NCBI GenBank assembly: GCA_949361645.1
Contig: OX442433.1
Coordinates: 2,180,192-2,244,191, forward strand
DNA from: Spongilla lacustris
Lineage: Eukaryota; Porifera; Demospongiae; Spongillida; Spongillidae
Length of the DNA stretch: 64,000 bases
Direction of reading: 5' to 3'
In this document: positions 22,001 to 29,789 of the stretch, piece after piece
Numbering within the stretch: the stretch's first letter is position 1
How the letters are laid out: every line of letters begins with the position of its first letter
Position numbers and translations under genes: made by a program
Notes under the pieces: generated by a model
What the model saw: only the letters and a program-made list of their open reading frames with translations
What the model was told of the DNA's origin: nothing
The model's database searches: none

Positions 22001-25000
22001 ATGGAGGCTTGAATGCTCTCTGACCCTTCACATATGTATGACATGAGGCTTTCCTTACAGTATTAAATGGCACTTCACATAACACAAGAGTATATCCTTT
22101 AATCCGGCACAGGCAGTACCCATACATAGCATTGGTTTGGCTCCACGGGATCTTAGCTACGTAGCTAGTTAAGAGACAAAATCAGATATGCCCACAAATT
22201 ACTGTGTGCTGCTTGGGATGCGATGCTGCTGTAGGCTATTAGCTCCGAGAGAGCTGTAATCTTAGATTTGCGTGTGTAAATCACACACGTGTGTATACAC
22301 GTGTGCGTCTCCGTTTCCTAACTCACAGAATGGCATTGCATGTCAAATTCTTATCAGCCCGTAGTAGTGTCTGTCTGTACGATTGTGCTAATTGGTGCGC
22401 ACCACATTGGGTGTAAACATGTAATTAGCACTTGCTGACTCGTAACACCCACGTAGGAGGTGGGGCATTGCTTTTTTAAAAAGATCCGCCTCCAAATTGT
22501 ATCACGTGACAGACTAATCACGAAATAAGTCTTGGGACGAGGTCGTGTGCGCATGCGTACGCGAAAAGAAATAAGTAGTGGATCTTAGTTTTAGTTGTGA
22601 ATGTGGAAAAAATCCAATATTTTGAACGAAGCTTCACAATCGATATGTGACCTTTCAAAATATTAAAATTAATTAGTATGATTAATAATGTATTAATTAA
22701 ATGGATGTGAAAAAATTTGAGGAAACCGACCAACTTAGTTTCAAAAATATGAGATTTTTTTTATCATCCTATCAAAAGTTATTCGCGTTCAAAAACATTG
22801 CGTTCATTCGTGGATACCCTGTACATGCAAAGTCCAATTTTGAGGTTAAACTCAGAGCGCAAGACGCAGAGCGCAAGGCCCAGAGCGCAGAGTGCAAGGC
22901 TCAGAGGTCAGAGCGCAAGGCTATATAAACGCTCTATGGGATGGATTCTTTACTATGGGATGGAATTTACGTCACTGTTATTCACGTGACTGACGTGAGC
23001 TACTGCTGGTTAAATTACCGCTTGCAGAAACTGCTCTCAGGGGCTTTCTCAGTATCACAGAACTGGAGAACGGGTCAACGTCGTGCTGACAAAGACGTCG
23101 ACCCGTTCTCCAGTTCTGTGATACTGAGAACACGGCTGTTTCATTCCATTGAAAAGTTGGACGTCCCCATTCCCTACAAGGAGACAGGCAACGAAACTCT
23201 CGTTACCGCATGGCACAGGACAGTGGCTTATCCTTTATTATCCGTACAACGTACGCTCGCTGTGAGTTGATATTTCGGTCAGGCGTCCTTCGAGGACTAA
23301 AACAGTATATGTTTTGTCTTTGTTGTATTTACATACGCGAGAAGAGAGGGCCGAGACTACATGCGCTTTATTTTGAGTTGTTCGTGTCAATAGGCTTTTT
23401 TTTGAGAAACCCGCCAAGCCAACTGCAAAAACTCTTTTAGAAACGTGTACTCAATAGACGGCTGTATTTGGTTCTGTTTAGGGTGTAACGGGGCTTATTT
23501 TCTGCGTGTCGTGCTTGCGTTCTGAGCCTTGCGCTCTGCGCTCTGGGCCATGCGCTCTGTGCCTTGCGCTCAGAGCTTAACCTCATAATTGGACTTTGTA
23601 TTGCGCTTTCAATAGTTTGTGTGCACGACCTATCGTATGTAGTGACATCTGCCTTTCATGATTCTTAATACTGTCTCTATGAATAATATTATGAACAATG
23701 CAGGGAGTAAGTACCAATGAAGTTGTAGTGACATCTGCCTTTCATGATTCTTATTACTGTCTCTATGAATACTATATTGAACAATACAGAGCGTAAGTAC
23801 CAATGATGTAGTGATGATATTGTGCCTTATGGCTTCTTAATACTGTCTCTATGAAACTATTATGAACAATACAGTTTGTAAGTTGCAGTGACGATGTTGT
23901 ACCTTTATGGTGTCTTAACAACATATGTCTCTATGAATACTATTATGAACAATACAGTGGGTAAGTGTCAGTGATGATTGGCTTCTTAATACTGTCTCTA
24001 TGAATACTATTTGAACAATACAGTGGGTATGTACCAATGATGTAGTGAGGATATTGTGCCTTTATGGCTTCTTAATACTGTCTATTTTGAACAATACAGC
24101 GAGTAAGTACCAATGGATATATAGTGATGATATTGTGCCTTTATGGCTTCTTATTACTGTGTTCATGAATACTATTATGAACAATGCAGTGTGTAAGTGC
24201 CAATGAATTAGTAGTGACATCATGTCATTATGGCTACTTAACTGTCTCTATGAATACTATTTTGAACAATTACAGTGTGTAAGTGCCAATGATGTTGTGG
24301 TGATGATTATATGGCTTCGTATTACTGCCTCTATGAATACTATTTTGAACAATACAGTGTGTAAGTACCAATGATGATGCTGTAGTGATGATATTGTGCC
24401 TTTATGGCTTCTTTATACTGTGAATAATGCAGGGAGTAAGTACCAATGCAGTGACATCATGCTTCTTAATCTGTCTCTATGAATACAATTTTGAACAATG
24501 CAGTGTGTAAGTACCGATGAATTTGTAGTGACATGGCTTCTTAATACTGCCTCTATGAATATTATTTGAACAATTACAGACTGTAAGTACCAATGATGTT
24601 GTAGTGACACCTTTCTTTCATGGCTTCTTAATACTGAATATTATTTGATCAAAATAGCAAGTAAGTACCAATGATGTTGTAGAGACATCTGCCCTTCATG
24701 GCTTCGTAATACTGTCTCTATATAGGATGTAAGTAGTGATGATATTGTGCTTCTTAATTCCTTTTGTCTATGAATACTATTATGAACAATACAGGATGTA
24801 AGTACCAATGATTATGTAGTGATGATATTGTGCCTTTTATGGCTTCTTAATACTGTCTCTATGAAACTGTTATGAACAATACAGATAGTAAGTACCATGA
24901 TGTTGAAATGACATTTGCATTTCATGGCTTCTTAATACTGTCTCCATCAATACTATATACAGAAAGTAAGTACCAATGATATAACAGCAATGTGGTGCCT

Positions 25001-25658
25001 TTCATGGCTTTTTAATACTGTTTCTATGAATACTATGTTATGAACAATACAGCAAGTAAGTACCAATGATGTTGCAGTGATGTGGTGCCTTTCATGGCTT
25101 CTTCATACTGTTGTTATTGAAATCTATTACAACAATACAGTTAGTAAGTACCAATAATACTTTGCATCACTATACGGCTGTGGCTCCTGAACTATTCTTT
25201 TTATCCCAACAGTGTGTAAGTTCTATAGTTGTGTTGACGTAGCACTGCTGAATGGTCGAATTCACCATCTAAATCAATGCTACATGCCCATACTATGTAC
25301 ACTGCAGCAAGTGAGTTAAGAAATTTACTCGTTCACACAACAAGCACGTTTTGTGTTTCTTTTTAGGAAGTAAGTTTGTTATGTACTTCGCCATTCTATG
25401 CTATTAAAATATCACTTTGATGATACGGCCCACATGCAGAGTGTAAGTGCTGAAATTATTCCAATGTACATTAGTTCATTGCATTACTTCAAATCACTGC
25501 ACAGGGAGTAAGTGCGGAGATTGTATACCTGAGTTCAATTCAGTAACGATTTCTCTGCTTCTGATTGACATCCAATGGTGTAGTGTGTAAGTGCATTATC
25601 GTACCATGTCTTCATACTCTCATTTCTTATTGCATTGGCAACAACATGGCAGTGCTAG
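15707..25658 (+). CDS. Secreted cysteine-rich peptide gene made of single-codon microexons
   Basis: Predicted gene of about 60 exons spanning 10 kb. It has a signal-peptide exon (15707-15778), two propeptide exons (15843-15894, 15957-16015), several exons of 6-15 nt, 52 exons of exactly 3 nt, and a last exon reading TGC TAG (25653-25658). Every unit shows an AG acceptor, three bases, then a GTAAGT-type donor. Exon phases agree throughout: exon 2 ends in phase 1 and exon 3 completes it, and all later exons are phase 0. The product would be about 126-131 residues with 12 cysteines after the signal peptide, suggesting disulfide bonding outside the cell. No family is recognised; schistosome micro-exon genes are the nearest known architecture but use exons of 6 nt and more. 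Function is unknown. One intron carries a 4.6-kb insertion. Transcription is not shown by sequence alone. Confidence 0.8.
15843..15894 (+). CDS. Microexon gene exon 2: acidic propeptide
   Basis: It follows a 64-nt intron ending CCGCAG. The 52-nt exon is rich in Glu, Asp, Asn and Gln and ends in phase 1 before a strong GTAAGC donor. An internal GTGACG at 15885 is an alternative donor but would leave exon 3 out of frame with a stop at its second codon. Confidence 0.8.
15957..16015 (+). CDS. Microexon gene exon 3: propeptide with Lys-Lys
   Basis: A pyrimidine-rich acceptor (TTTCTTTGAAG) opens a 59-nt exon whose first two bases complete the split codon from exon 2. It then stays open for 19 codons to a GTACGT donor. 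Near the end it carries a Lys-Lys pair, a possible prohormone-type cleavage site just before the cysteine-bearing part begins. The fit of phase between exons 2 and 3 supports the model. Confidence 0.8.
16135..16140 (+). CDS. Possible 6-nt exon 4 (GTG TGG)
   Basis: The acceptor TTCCTACAG is good, but the donor GTTAAG is weak. A second candidate donor (GTGCTT) would make the exon 21 nt, also frame-neutral. The exon could be skipped without changing frame. A poly-C run of about 31 bases (16033-16063) lies in the preceding intron. Confidence 0.4.
16399..16410 (+). CDS. Microexon gene 12-nt exon (Val-Ala-Gly-Ala)
   Basis: It is bounded by a strong acceptor (TTCGTTTTGCAG) and a strong donor (GTGAGT). 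GTG GCG GGC GCG is read in phase 0. The surrounding sequence is not related to the 3-nt unit repeats, so the exon signal stands on its own. Confidence 0.7.
16593..16601 (+). CDS. Microexon gene 9-nt exon (Ala-Ala-Cys)
   Basis: Acceptor TTATTCTTGTAG, exon GCT GCG TGC, donor GTAAGT. Phase 0 at both sides. It carries the first cysteine after the signal peptide. Confidence 0.75.
16672..16686 (+). CDS. Microexon gene 15-nt exon ending Ser-Cys
   Basis: Acceptor ACTATGTAG, exon CCT TTC AAG TCA TGC, donor GTAAGT. A second AG at 16679-16680 would shorten the exon to TCA TGC, also in frame, so two acceptors may compete. Both versions keep the cysteine. Confidence 0.7.
16808..17062 (+). CDS. Four 5'-end single-codon microexons
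   Basis: Each lies between an AG acceptor and a GTAAGT donor: 16808 CAC (His), 16887 GAT (Asp), 16978 TGT (Cys), 17060 ACA (Thr). The introns between them (76-88 nt) do not share the repeat sequence of the central array, except that from 16978 on the donors begin to resemble the array consensus GTAAGTACC. Conservation of AG-NNN-GTAAGT in otherwise unrelated introns is the strongest sign that these are real exons rather than a repeat by-product. Confidence 0.8.
17136..17144 (+). CDS. Possible 9-nt microexon in the array (aberrant unit)
   Basis: In this unit the usual AACAATACAG is replaced by AACGATTAAG and the donor is GTAAGTACC. Taking the first AG gives AGA TCT AGA, nine nt and in frame; the other AGs in the unit leave 7 or 1 nt and would break the frame. 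The unit may instead be skipped. Confidence 0.4.
17228..18107 (+). CDS. Twelve single-codon microexons, left array part 1
   Basis: Start position and codon: 17228 GTA, 17318 GGA, 17402 TAT, 17458 GTA, 17545 ATA, 17614 CAA, 17681 CAA, 17768 GAA, 17847 TGT, 17932 GCA, 18023 GCA, 18105 GCA. Acceptors are AACAATACAG or AACAATGCAG (TATAG at 18105) and donors are GTAAGTACC or close. Introns of 53-93 nt are copies of one unit containing TGGCTTCTTAATACTG and TGAATACTATTATG. Adjacent identical codons point to recent duplication of whole units. Confidence 0.8.
18186..19025 (+). CDS. Eleven single-codon microexons, left array part 2
   Basis: Start position and codon: 18186 CAA, 18269 CGA, 18341 ATG, 18416 GAG, 18499 TTG, 18600 GGA, 18684 AAT, 18771 TGT, 18859 GAC, 18945 GAC, 19023 GAC. 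Donors at 18416 (GTAAGC) and 18499 (GTAAAC) are weaker, so those two exons may be used less. The last three units share codon and a TATAG acceptor and look like recent duplicates. The intron after 19025 holds the 4.6-kb foldback insertion. Confidence 0.8.
19043..19048. repeat. 6-bp target-site duplication (left) of the foldback insertion
   Basis: TGTAGT at 19043-19048 recurs at 23638-23643. The array unit sequence GATGTTGTAGTGACATCTGCC is continuous if the insertion and one copy are ignored, which fixes the boundaries. Confidence 0.85.
19104..20724 (+). repeat. Left arm of 1.6-kb inverted repeat
   Basis: Near-identical to the reverse complement of 21136-22822; the same 66-codon open frame appears at 19373-19573 (+) and 22354-22554 (-). 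The arms differ by substitutions and small indels, including an extra segment near 21595-21640 in the right arm, so the palindrome is not brand new. Confidence 0.85.
21136..22822 (-). repeat. Right arm of 1.7-kb inverted repeat
   Basis: Reverse complement of 19104-20724. Together with the spacer 20725-21135, which contains a short CA run and no recognisable gene, it could form a very long hairpin as DNA or RNA. Confidence 0.85.
23047..23129. repeat. Perfect 30-bp inverted repeat inside the foldback element
   Basis: Arms 23047-23076 and 23100-23129 are exact complements around a 23-nt loop; the pairing extends 6 bp further inward with one mismatch. It lies in the unexplained 0.8-kb segment at the right side of the insertion. 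Confidence 0.9.
23704..24506 (+). CDS. Eleven single-codon microexons, right array part 1
   Basis: Start position and codon: 23704 GGA, 23790 AGC, 23875 TTT, 23958 TGG, 24024 TGG, 24100 CGA, 24190 TGT, 24276 TGT, 24358 TGT, 24433 GGA, 24504 TGT. The same unit consensus as the left array resumes immediately after the insertion. The donor at 24024 is GTATGT; the others are GTAAGT. Four of nine single-codon cysteines fall here, so this part is the cysteine-dense core of the predicted peptide. Confidence 0.8.
24580..25143 (+). CDS. Eight single-codon microexons, right array part 2
   Basis: Start position and codon: 24580 ACT, 24658 CAA, 24726 GAT, 24795 GAT, 24885 ATA, 24963 AAA, 25053 CAA, 25141 TTA. 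The unit at 24726 is shortened (TATATAG acceptor, 65-nt intron before it) but keeps the 3-nt spacing. All donors are GTAAGT. Confidence 0.8.
25213..25586 (+). CDS. Six 3'-end single-codon microexons in non-repeat introns
   Basis: Start position and codon: 25213 TGT, 25308 CAA, 25367 GAA, 25440 AGT, 25505 GGA, 25584 TGT. Introns here are unrelated to the array unit, and acceptors differ (CCAACAG, CTGCAG, TTTTTAG, ATGCAG, CACAG, GTGTAG), yet each is followed by exactly three bases and GTAAGT (GTGAGT at 25308). This mirrors the 5' end of the array and argues for selection on the splice signals. Confidence 0.8.
25653..25658 (+). CDS. Microexon gene terminal exon: Cys-stop
   Basis: After acceptor ACATGGCAG the last exon reads TGC TAG in the phase carried through the array, ending the protein on cysteine. 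The 3' untranslated region probably extends into the hairpin at 25795-25992, where AATAAA occurs at 25905-25910. A GTACGT follows the stop and could be a chance donor. Confidence 0.7.
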   Translation, partial: C

Positions 25659-25794
25659 GTACGTTTCTTGATTGAGTTGTATCTCTCAAGTACTTTGAAG
25701 TAACACACTTCTTTATGTCTTGTATATAGCCATGATTCTTGTACGTTTCTGATGCACACATTTGAGAATGAATTGTAGCAATGATGTTTGGTTA

Positions 25795-25992
25795 TTGCTA
25801 TGCACTGCCAATTGCTATAAATATTGCGACCAAGCTTGTGGTGTAGCATGCATGATGGGTGGTCATTTTATCAATGTTTATTGTTCATGCATATCCTTAT
25901 GAACAATAAACATTGATAAAATGACCACCCATCATGCATACTACACCACAAGCTTGGTCGCAATATTTATAGCAATTGGCAGTGCATAGCAA
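25795..25992. repeat. 94-bp near-perfect inverted repeat downstream of the microexon gene
   Basis: Arms 25795-25888 and 25899-25992 pair with a single mismatch around a 10-nt loop. The right arm contains AATAAA at 25905-25910, a possible polyadenylation signal for the microexon gene. A further direct copy of the arm lies at about 26403-26496. Confidence 0.85.
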
Positions 25993-26402
25993 TATTTAAA
26001 ATCAGCTTCCTGTCCATACAAATAACTGAACCAATCCAAACATCATTGCTAAATGTGCTATCATGGCTATAGAGGAAATGTCATGTTTCATACAATTAAT
26101 GCTGACACTGTTGAGATGCAGATCGTTATAGCCATGCATCTCATGATATACAATGGCATTCGTAGATGATGAAGACCACATTGGATTGAATGGACTGCTG
26201 CTGCTGCTGCTATAGTAGTAGAAAGGACTTTAGTTGTTTCATGCATTTTTTTGGCTATCAAATAGTGGCGCAAATGAATGATTTGCAATTTCAGACCTCA
26301 GTTATTTAGACAGTTCTCCTCCAGACGTTATTCTTTGAACTGCGATAAGCACCAGGGACCCATGCACGCTCTTATGAAGATTTGGCTTTCAATTTTAATT
26401 AT

Positions 26403-26496
26403 TGTTATGCACTGCCAATTGCAATAAATATTGCGACCAAGCTTGTGGTGTAGCATGCATGATGGGTGGTCAGTATATCAATGTTTATTGTTCATG
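26403..26496 (+). repeat. Third copy of the 94-bp hairpin arm
   Basis: It matches the left arm at 25795-25888 with a few changes (for example CAGTATATC for CATTTTATC). It suggests a small foldback repeat family or an old partial duplication. Confidence 0.75.
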
Positions 26497-26499
26497 CAT

Positions 26500-28430
26500 G
26501 CATTCAGTGGTGAAAGGATAGTAAGTAGATATGAAATGGTGGTGTGACTTCATCTTCAATCCTCGATTTATTGTACATGCATGCCCTCCGCTCTCAAATC
26601 AGCCTTCTACGATTGACTCATAAACACTAGAGGCCTCCTCCCTTGTAGCGCGCTCGGGCTTTAGCTTTGTTCTCGTCTTGCTTCTGGAGGTATTCCGCTC
26701 GTTGCTTCGTTCTCTAGTTTCGATTACGCGAATGCATTTTTAGAAAAACAACTTCACTACTGAGCCAACTTATTAGTAACGACTAAACTGCGATAGGAAC
26801 ACCGAATAAATTTAGTGCCTGTTGGAGTATTTATACTGCCTAAAATTATACATTTTATTAGGAACTTGCTAGATGGCCATTTCGAATTCTATATATAGAA
26901 CTTGCAACCAAACAAGGTTTTCTCGCTGTAGTTTCTTTCTAGATGTGATAAGTGTCCAAATGACATGCTATAAAGTATGATATGATCGATGATACTACTT
27001 TTCGTTGGTCTAACGAAAAGTGATGATGGTATCATATCAAAGTAAATGTAAGTGCGACCCTTGAGTAAAAAACCTACCATAAAAATATAAAATGGGACAG
27101 GATCTGCGAAAATGGCACCACTCATGTTATTATAAAATGTTACACGTTTGAATCGCTATAACATCCCAACAATTAAAGCTATCGGCATCTTATTCACACC
27201 ACTTCATACTACACCATTTCTCTACAGTAAAATGCATTTTGAAGTCTTGGACTATATCCGTGCCGACGTTCCAATGTGCGATACCCCCCCCCCCCCCCCC
27301 CCCAGGGTTCAAAATTACAATATCTTCATGTAGGAGCGATCAAATCGCTTCAAAATCGGTACGTAGGTAGAGGAGTCCTGTAGCTATTCAATTGTACTGT
27401 TCAATGACTTTTGATAACTTCCGCTAGGCACTGCGGAATCCTTGATTTTAGACCGTAAAATCCTAGGCGTCAGAAGAAAATTTTTCTGTTTGCAATTTTA
27501 AGAATATTTATTGACACCATTTGGTAAAAACGATCTGGTAGCTTCATTGTGCTTCATTGTGGCTTTATATGCATTCAGAACGACTGCCGAATGCGTGAGC
27601 AATAGACCAGATTAGTTTTTAAGTTTTAAAACACGCACCGTATTTATTAAGTGTTGTTCAAATCGAATATAGTTTTCTGGCCACGATTTTCGACTCCAAA
27701 ACGCTGCGTCCCCTCCACTGTAAGTACCCTCCCCTCTAGATAATTCATCCTTCTATCTTTTTACGAAGTTTCATAAAGATCATTTTGACGAAGCGCAGGG
27801 TACCTTCTACGATGCGCCAGTTACTGAACATCTTTGGATTGATACATCAAATGATACTATACACCAGGATCTACAGAAACATCATTTTATATAACTTAGA
27901 TCATAGCTTTTGGGTTTGGATCACTAAAAATGTCGGAATTCCTATCTGACACTGAATTTTCAGGGTCAAAACATTAAGGTATCTTCATGTTAAGGTTTTT
28001 GGCTTACAACTCAACAAATAGTTCGACTTAAGAGCTCCTTTTTGTTGCACAGATAGCTCATTATAGTAGCTTTATATTTGGAATGTTTGAACTCTTAACT
28101 CCAATTCGTTGTGAAGTTAGAATTGTTTTAATAAGGTTTTTGATAGGAGTGCTGCTTAGCATCATTATGGCCAAATTAATTCGACTTAAGAGATGAAAAC
28201 TATCTCATACTATTCAGAGGTCCCTAAAGTAACCATATAATTTTTAATATTTTTTTGGACATTTGCTAACCATACTAAACATTGCTATAAAGGCAGAAAA
28301 GCTTATAATTTAAGAAATTGTTAGGATTCGTCAGTAAATGTATTTGATTACGTGACGTCACTGAGGGTGTGCGTACTACAGATAGCCAGTTATCCGCGTC
28401 AAACGCCACGGGTTCTTTTCAGAAATCATA
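26500..28430. other. No gene recognised
   Basis: Contains a 10-bp-stem hairpin at 26996-27021, a poly-C run of about 17 bases near 27286-27303 and no convincing reading frame. Confidence 0.5.
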
Positions 28431-28434
28431 ACCA

Positions 28435-28937
28435 ATGCAGCTTGGCATCCCAGATGGACCATTCTGGAACAAGAGCCACGGACCTAATCCGAAAGCGCGT
28501 GATATGACGGGTCTATTAGCGCGGAAGATCTCACAGAGAGGAGGCAAAAGCATGGTGCTTGTAGAACTCGTTACACGAATCAGAATTTCAGCTGACGCTT
28601 ATGACATAGATTGCAGCAATATAATAATATAACATACGCGTAATACATGTATAATCAACAATGTTGATGTCATCCGAACAGCCATAGCTGCACTGCCGGG
28701 TACTGCAATGAGTACAATAGTCAGCCAGGTGAGGACCTTAAAACACAGTGTACCACCATTAAAAATTTAAAATACGTTCTACTATGGTTTTCAAGTGTAG
28801 CTGTGAATGATTATAGTTACATGCTTATAGCTTGATAAGATGTCTATACATCTTGCAAAACATATATACTATGACAATTCCACAGGAGCAGCAAACCTTC
28901 ATTTCCAGAGTATTTGCTAATTTAACTTCTCTGCAAG
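28435..28937 (+). CDS. Doubtful small gene, possibly spliced
   Basis: A 65-codon frame (28435-28632) with an ordinary protein-like composition begins shortly after a TTCTTTTCAG acceptor-like site. Downstream, a different frame is open from about 28660 to a CAG|GTGAGG donor at 28728, and a further 52-nt candidate exon lies at 28886-28937 between CCACAG and GTGCAT. The first two pieces are not linked by a clear intron, so a frameshift or a misjudged boundary is likely. No family was recognised. It could be a host gene fragment or another transposon remnant. Confidence 0.3.
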
Positions 28938-28939
28938 GT

Positions 28940-29785
28940 GCATGTAAATTTCACCAATGTTCTATGCGATGGGCAGATAACTCATAAGCATGCAAGTTAC
29001 CAAAACTATAAGTAAAATATTGCCGGAATGATGCATGGATGAATCTGAAGAATAACGAATTGATGGTCATTGCATGACATGCTCGTTGACTATTTAATTG
29101 GTGATTTAGTGTTTGTGGCCAATGAAAATAATATTCTTCAATGCTTGTTAGATATTCCATTGATTATTATGTAATATGTACGCGCACGTCATTATTATCA
29201 TTAATTGCAATAGTGAACGTGTGACACTGCGCGGAAGTGTACCGTATGCAGAGTCATGCAGACCCGGCATATGTTACCATATACTGATGCATATGCAGGA
29301 ATGCTCGTATCGGGATACATATCGGAACCAGTATGTTGAATGTTGAGTATGAAGATCGGAATACGGATACGTGTGCAGAGGTGGCAAAGTGTGAACCAAT
29401 ATCGGGAGGAAATGCAGATCTGTGATGGGTAGACATGCGGAGTAGTATGTAAGGAAGCGTAAATATAATTATAAACTGCAACTGGCCGGTGCTGCTTTGG
29501 TATACAAGCGAACTGCAATCTTGGGGCGCTATTAATTAATTTGGGGAGGCTCCAAATTATATCCGCGACCGTGCACATGCATATATATGGTTGCGTTATT
29601 ACTAAAATGACCTATACAGTCACTAGTGTATAACTATAGACAGCCAAAACAAGTCCCTCGTGTAGCTTGCCAGTATTTTTTACAATACATGTATGTCTAT
29701 ACACTGTATATAACTTTTAAAAGGGGGCGTTTGCTTACGTTGCATGTAATAGCAGAGGTAATAGATAACGTCATTTTGCGGTTTA
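28940..29785. other. No gene recognised
   Basis: Only short, compositionally random frames on both strands. Confidence 0.5.
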
Positions 29786-29789
29786 GGGA

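Larger units (their letters stand above)
19049..23637. mobile_element. 4.6-kb foldback element inserted in a microexon-array intron
   Basis: The element runs from TACGGTGG to ATCGTA, with imperfect terminal repeats sharing GCACAC(G/A)AACTATT, and is flanked by the duplication TGTAGT. Inside, two long inverted arms (about 19104-20724 and 21136-22822) are near-identical in opposite orientation around a ~410-bp spacer. The right side carries a further 0.8-kb segment bounded by inverted GCGCTCTG/CAGAGCGC-rich repeats (about 22850-22920 and 23515-23585). No transposase was recognised. The insertion turns an intron of about 90 nt into one of 4678 nt. Confidence 0.8.

Noticed and set aside
19373..22554. 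Identical 66-codon frame on both strands
   Set aside because: It is the same sequence in the two inverted arms of the foldback element; no domain or start context supports coding.
16801..25592. Reading the AG-NNN-GTAAGT array as a CRISPR-like repeat-spacer array
   Set aside because: Repeats are about 84 nt with 3-nt variable positions, no spacers of useful length, no cas genes, and the DNA is eukaryotic in character.
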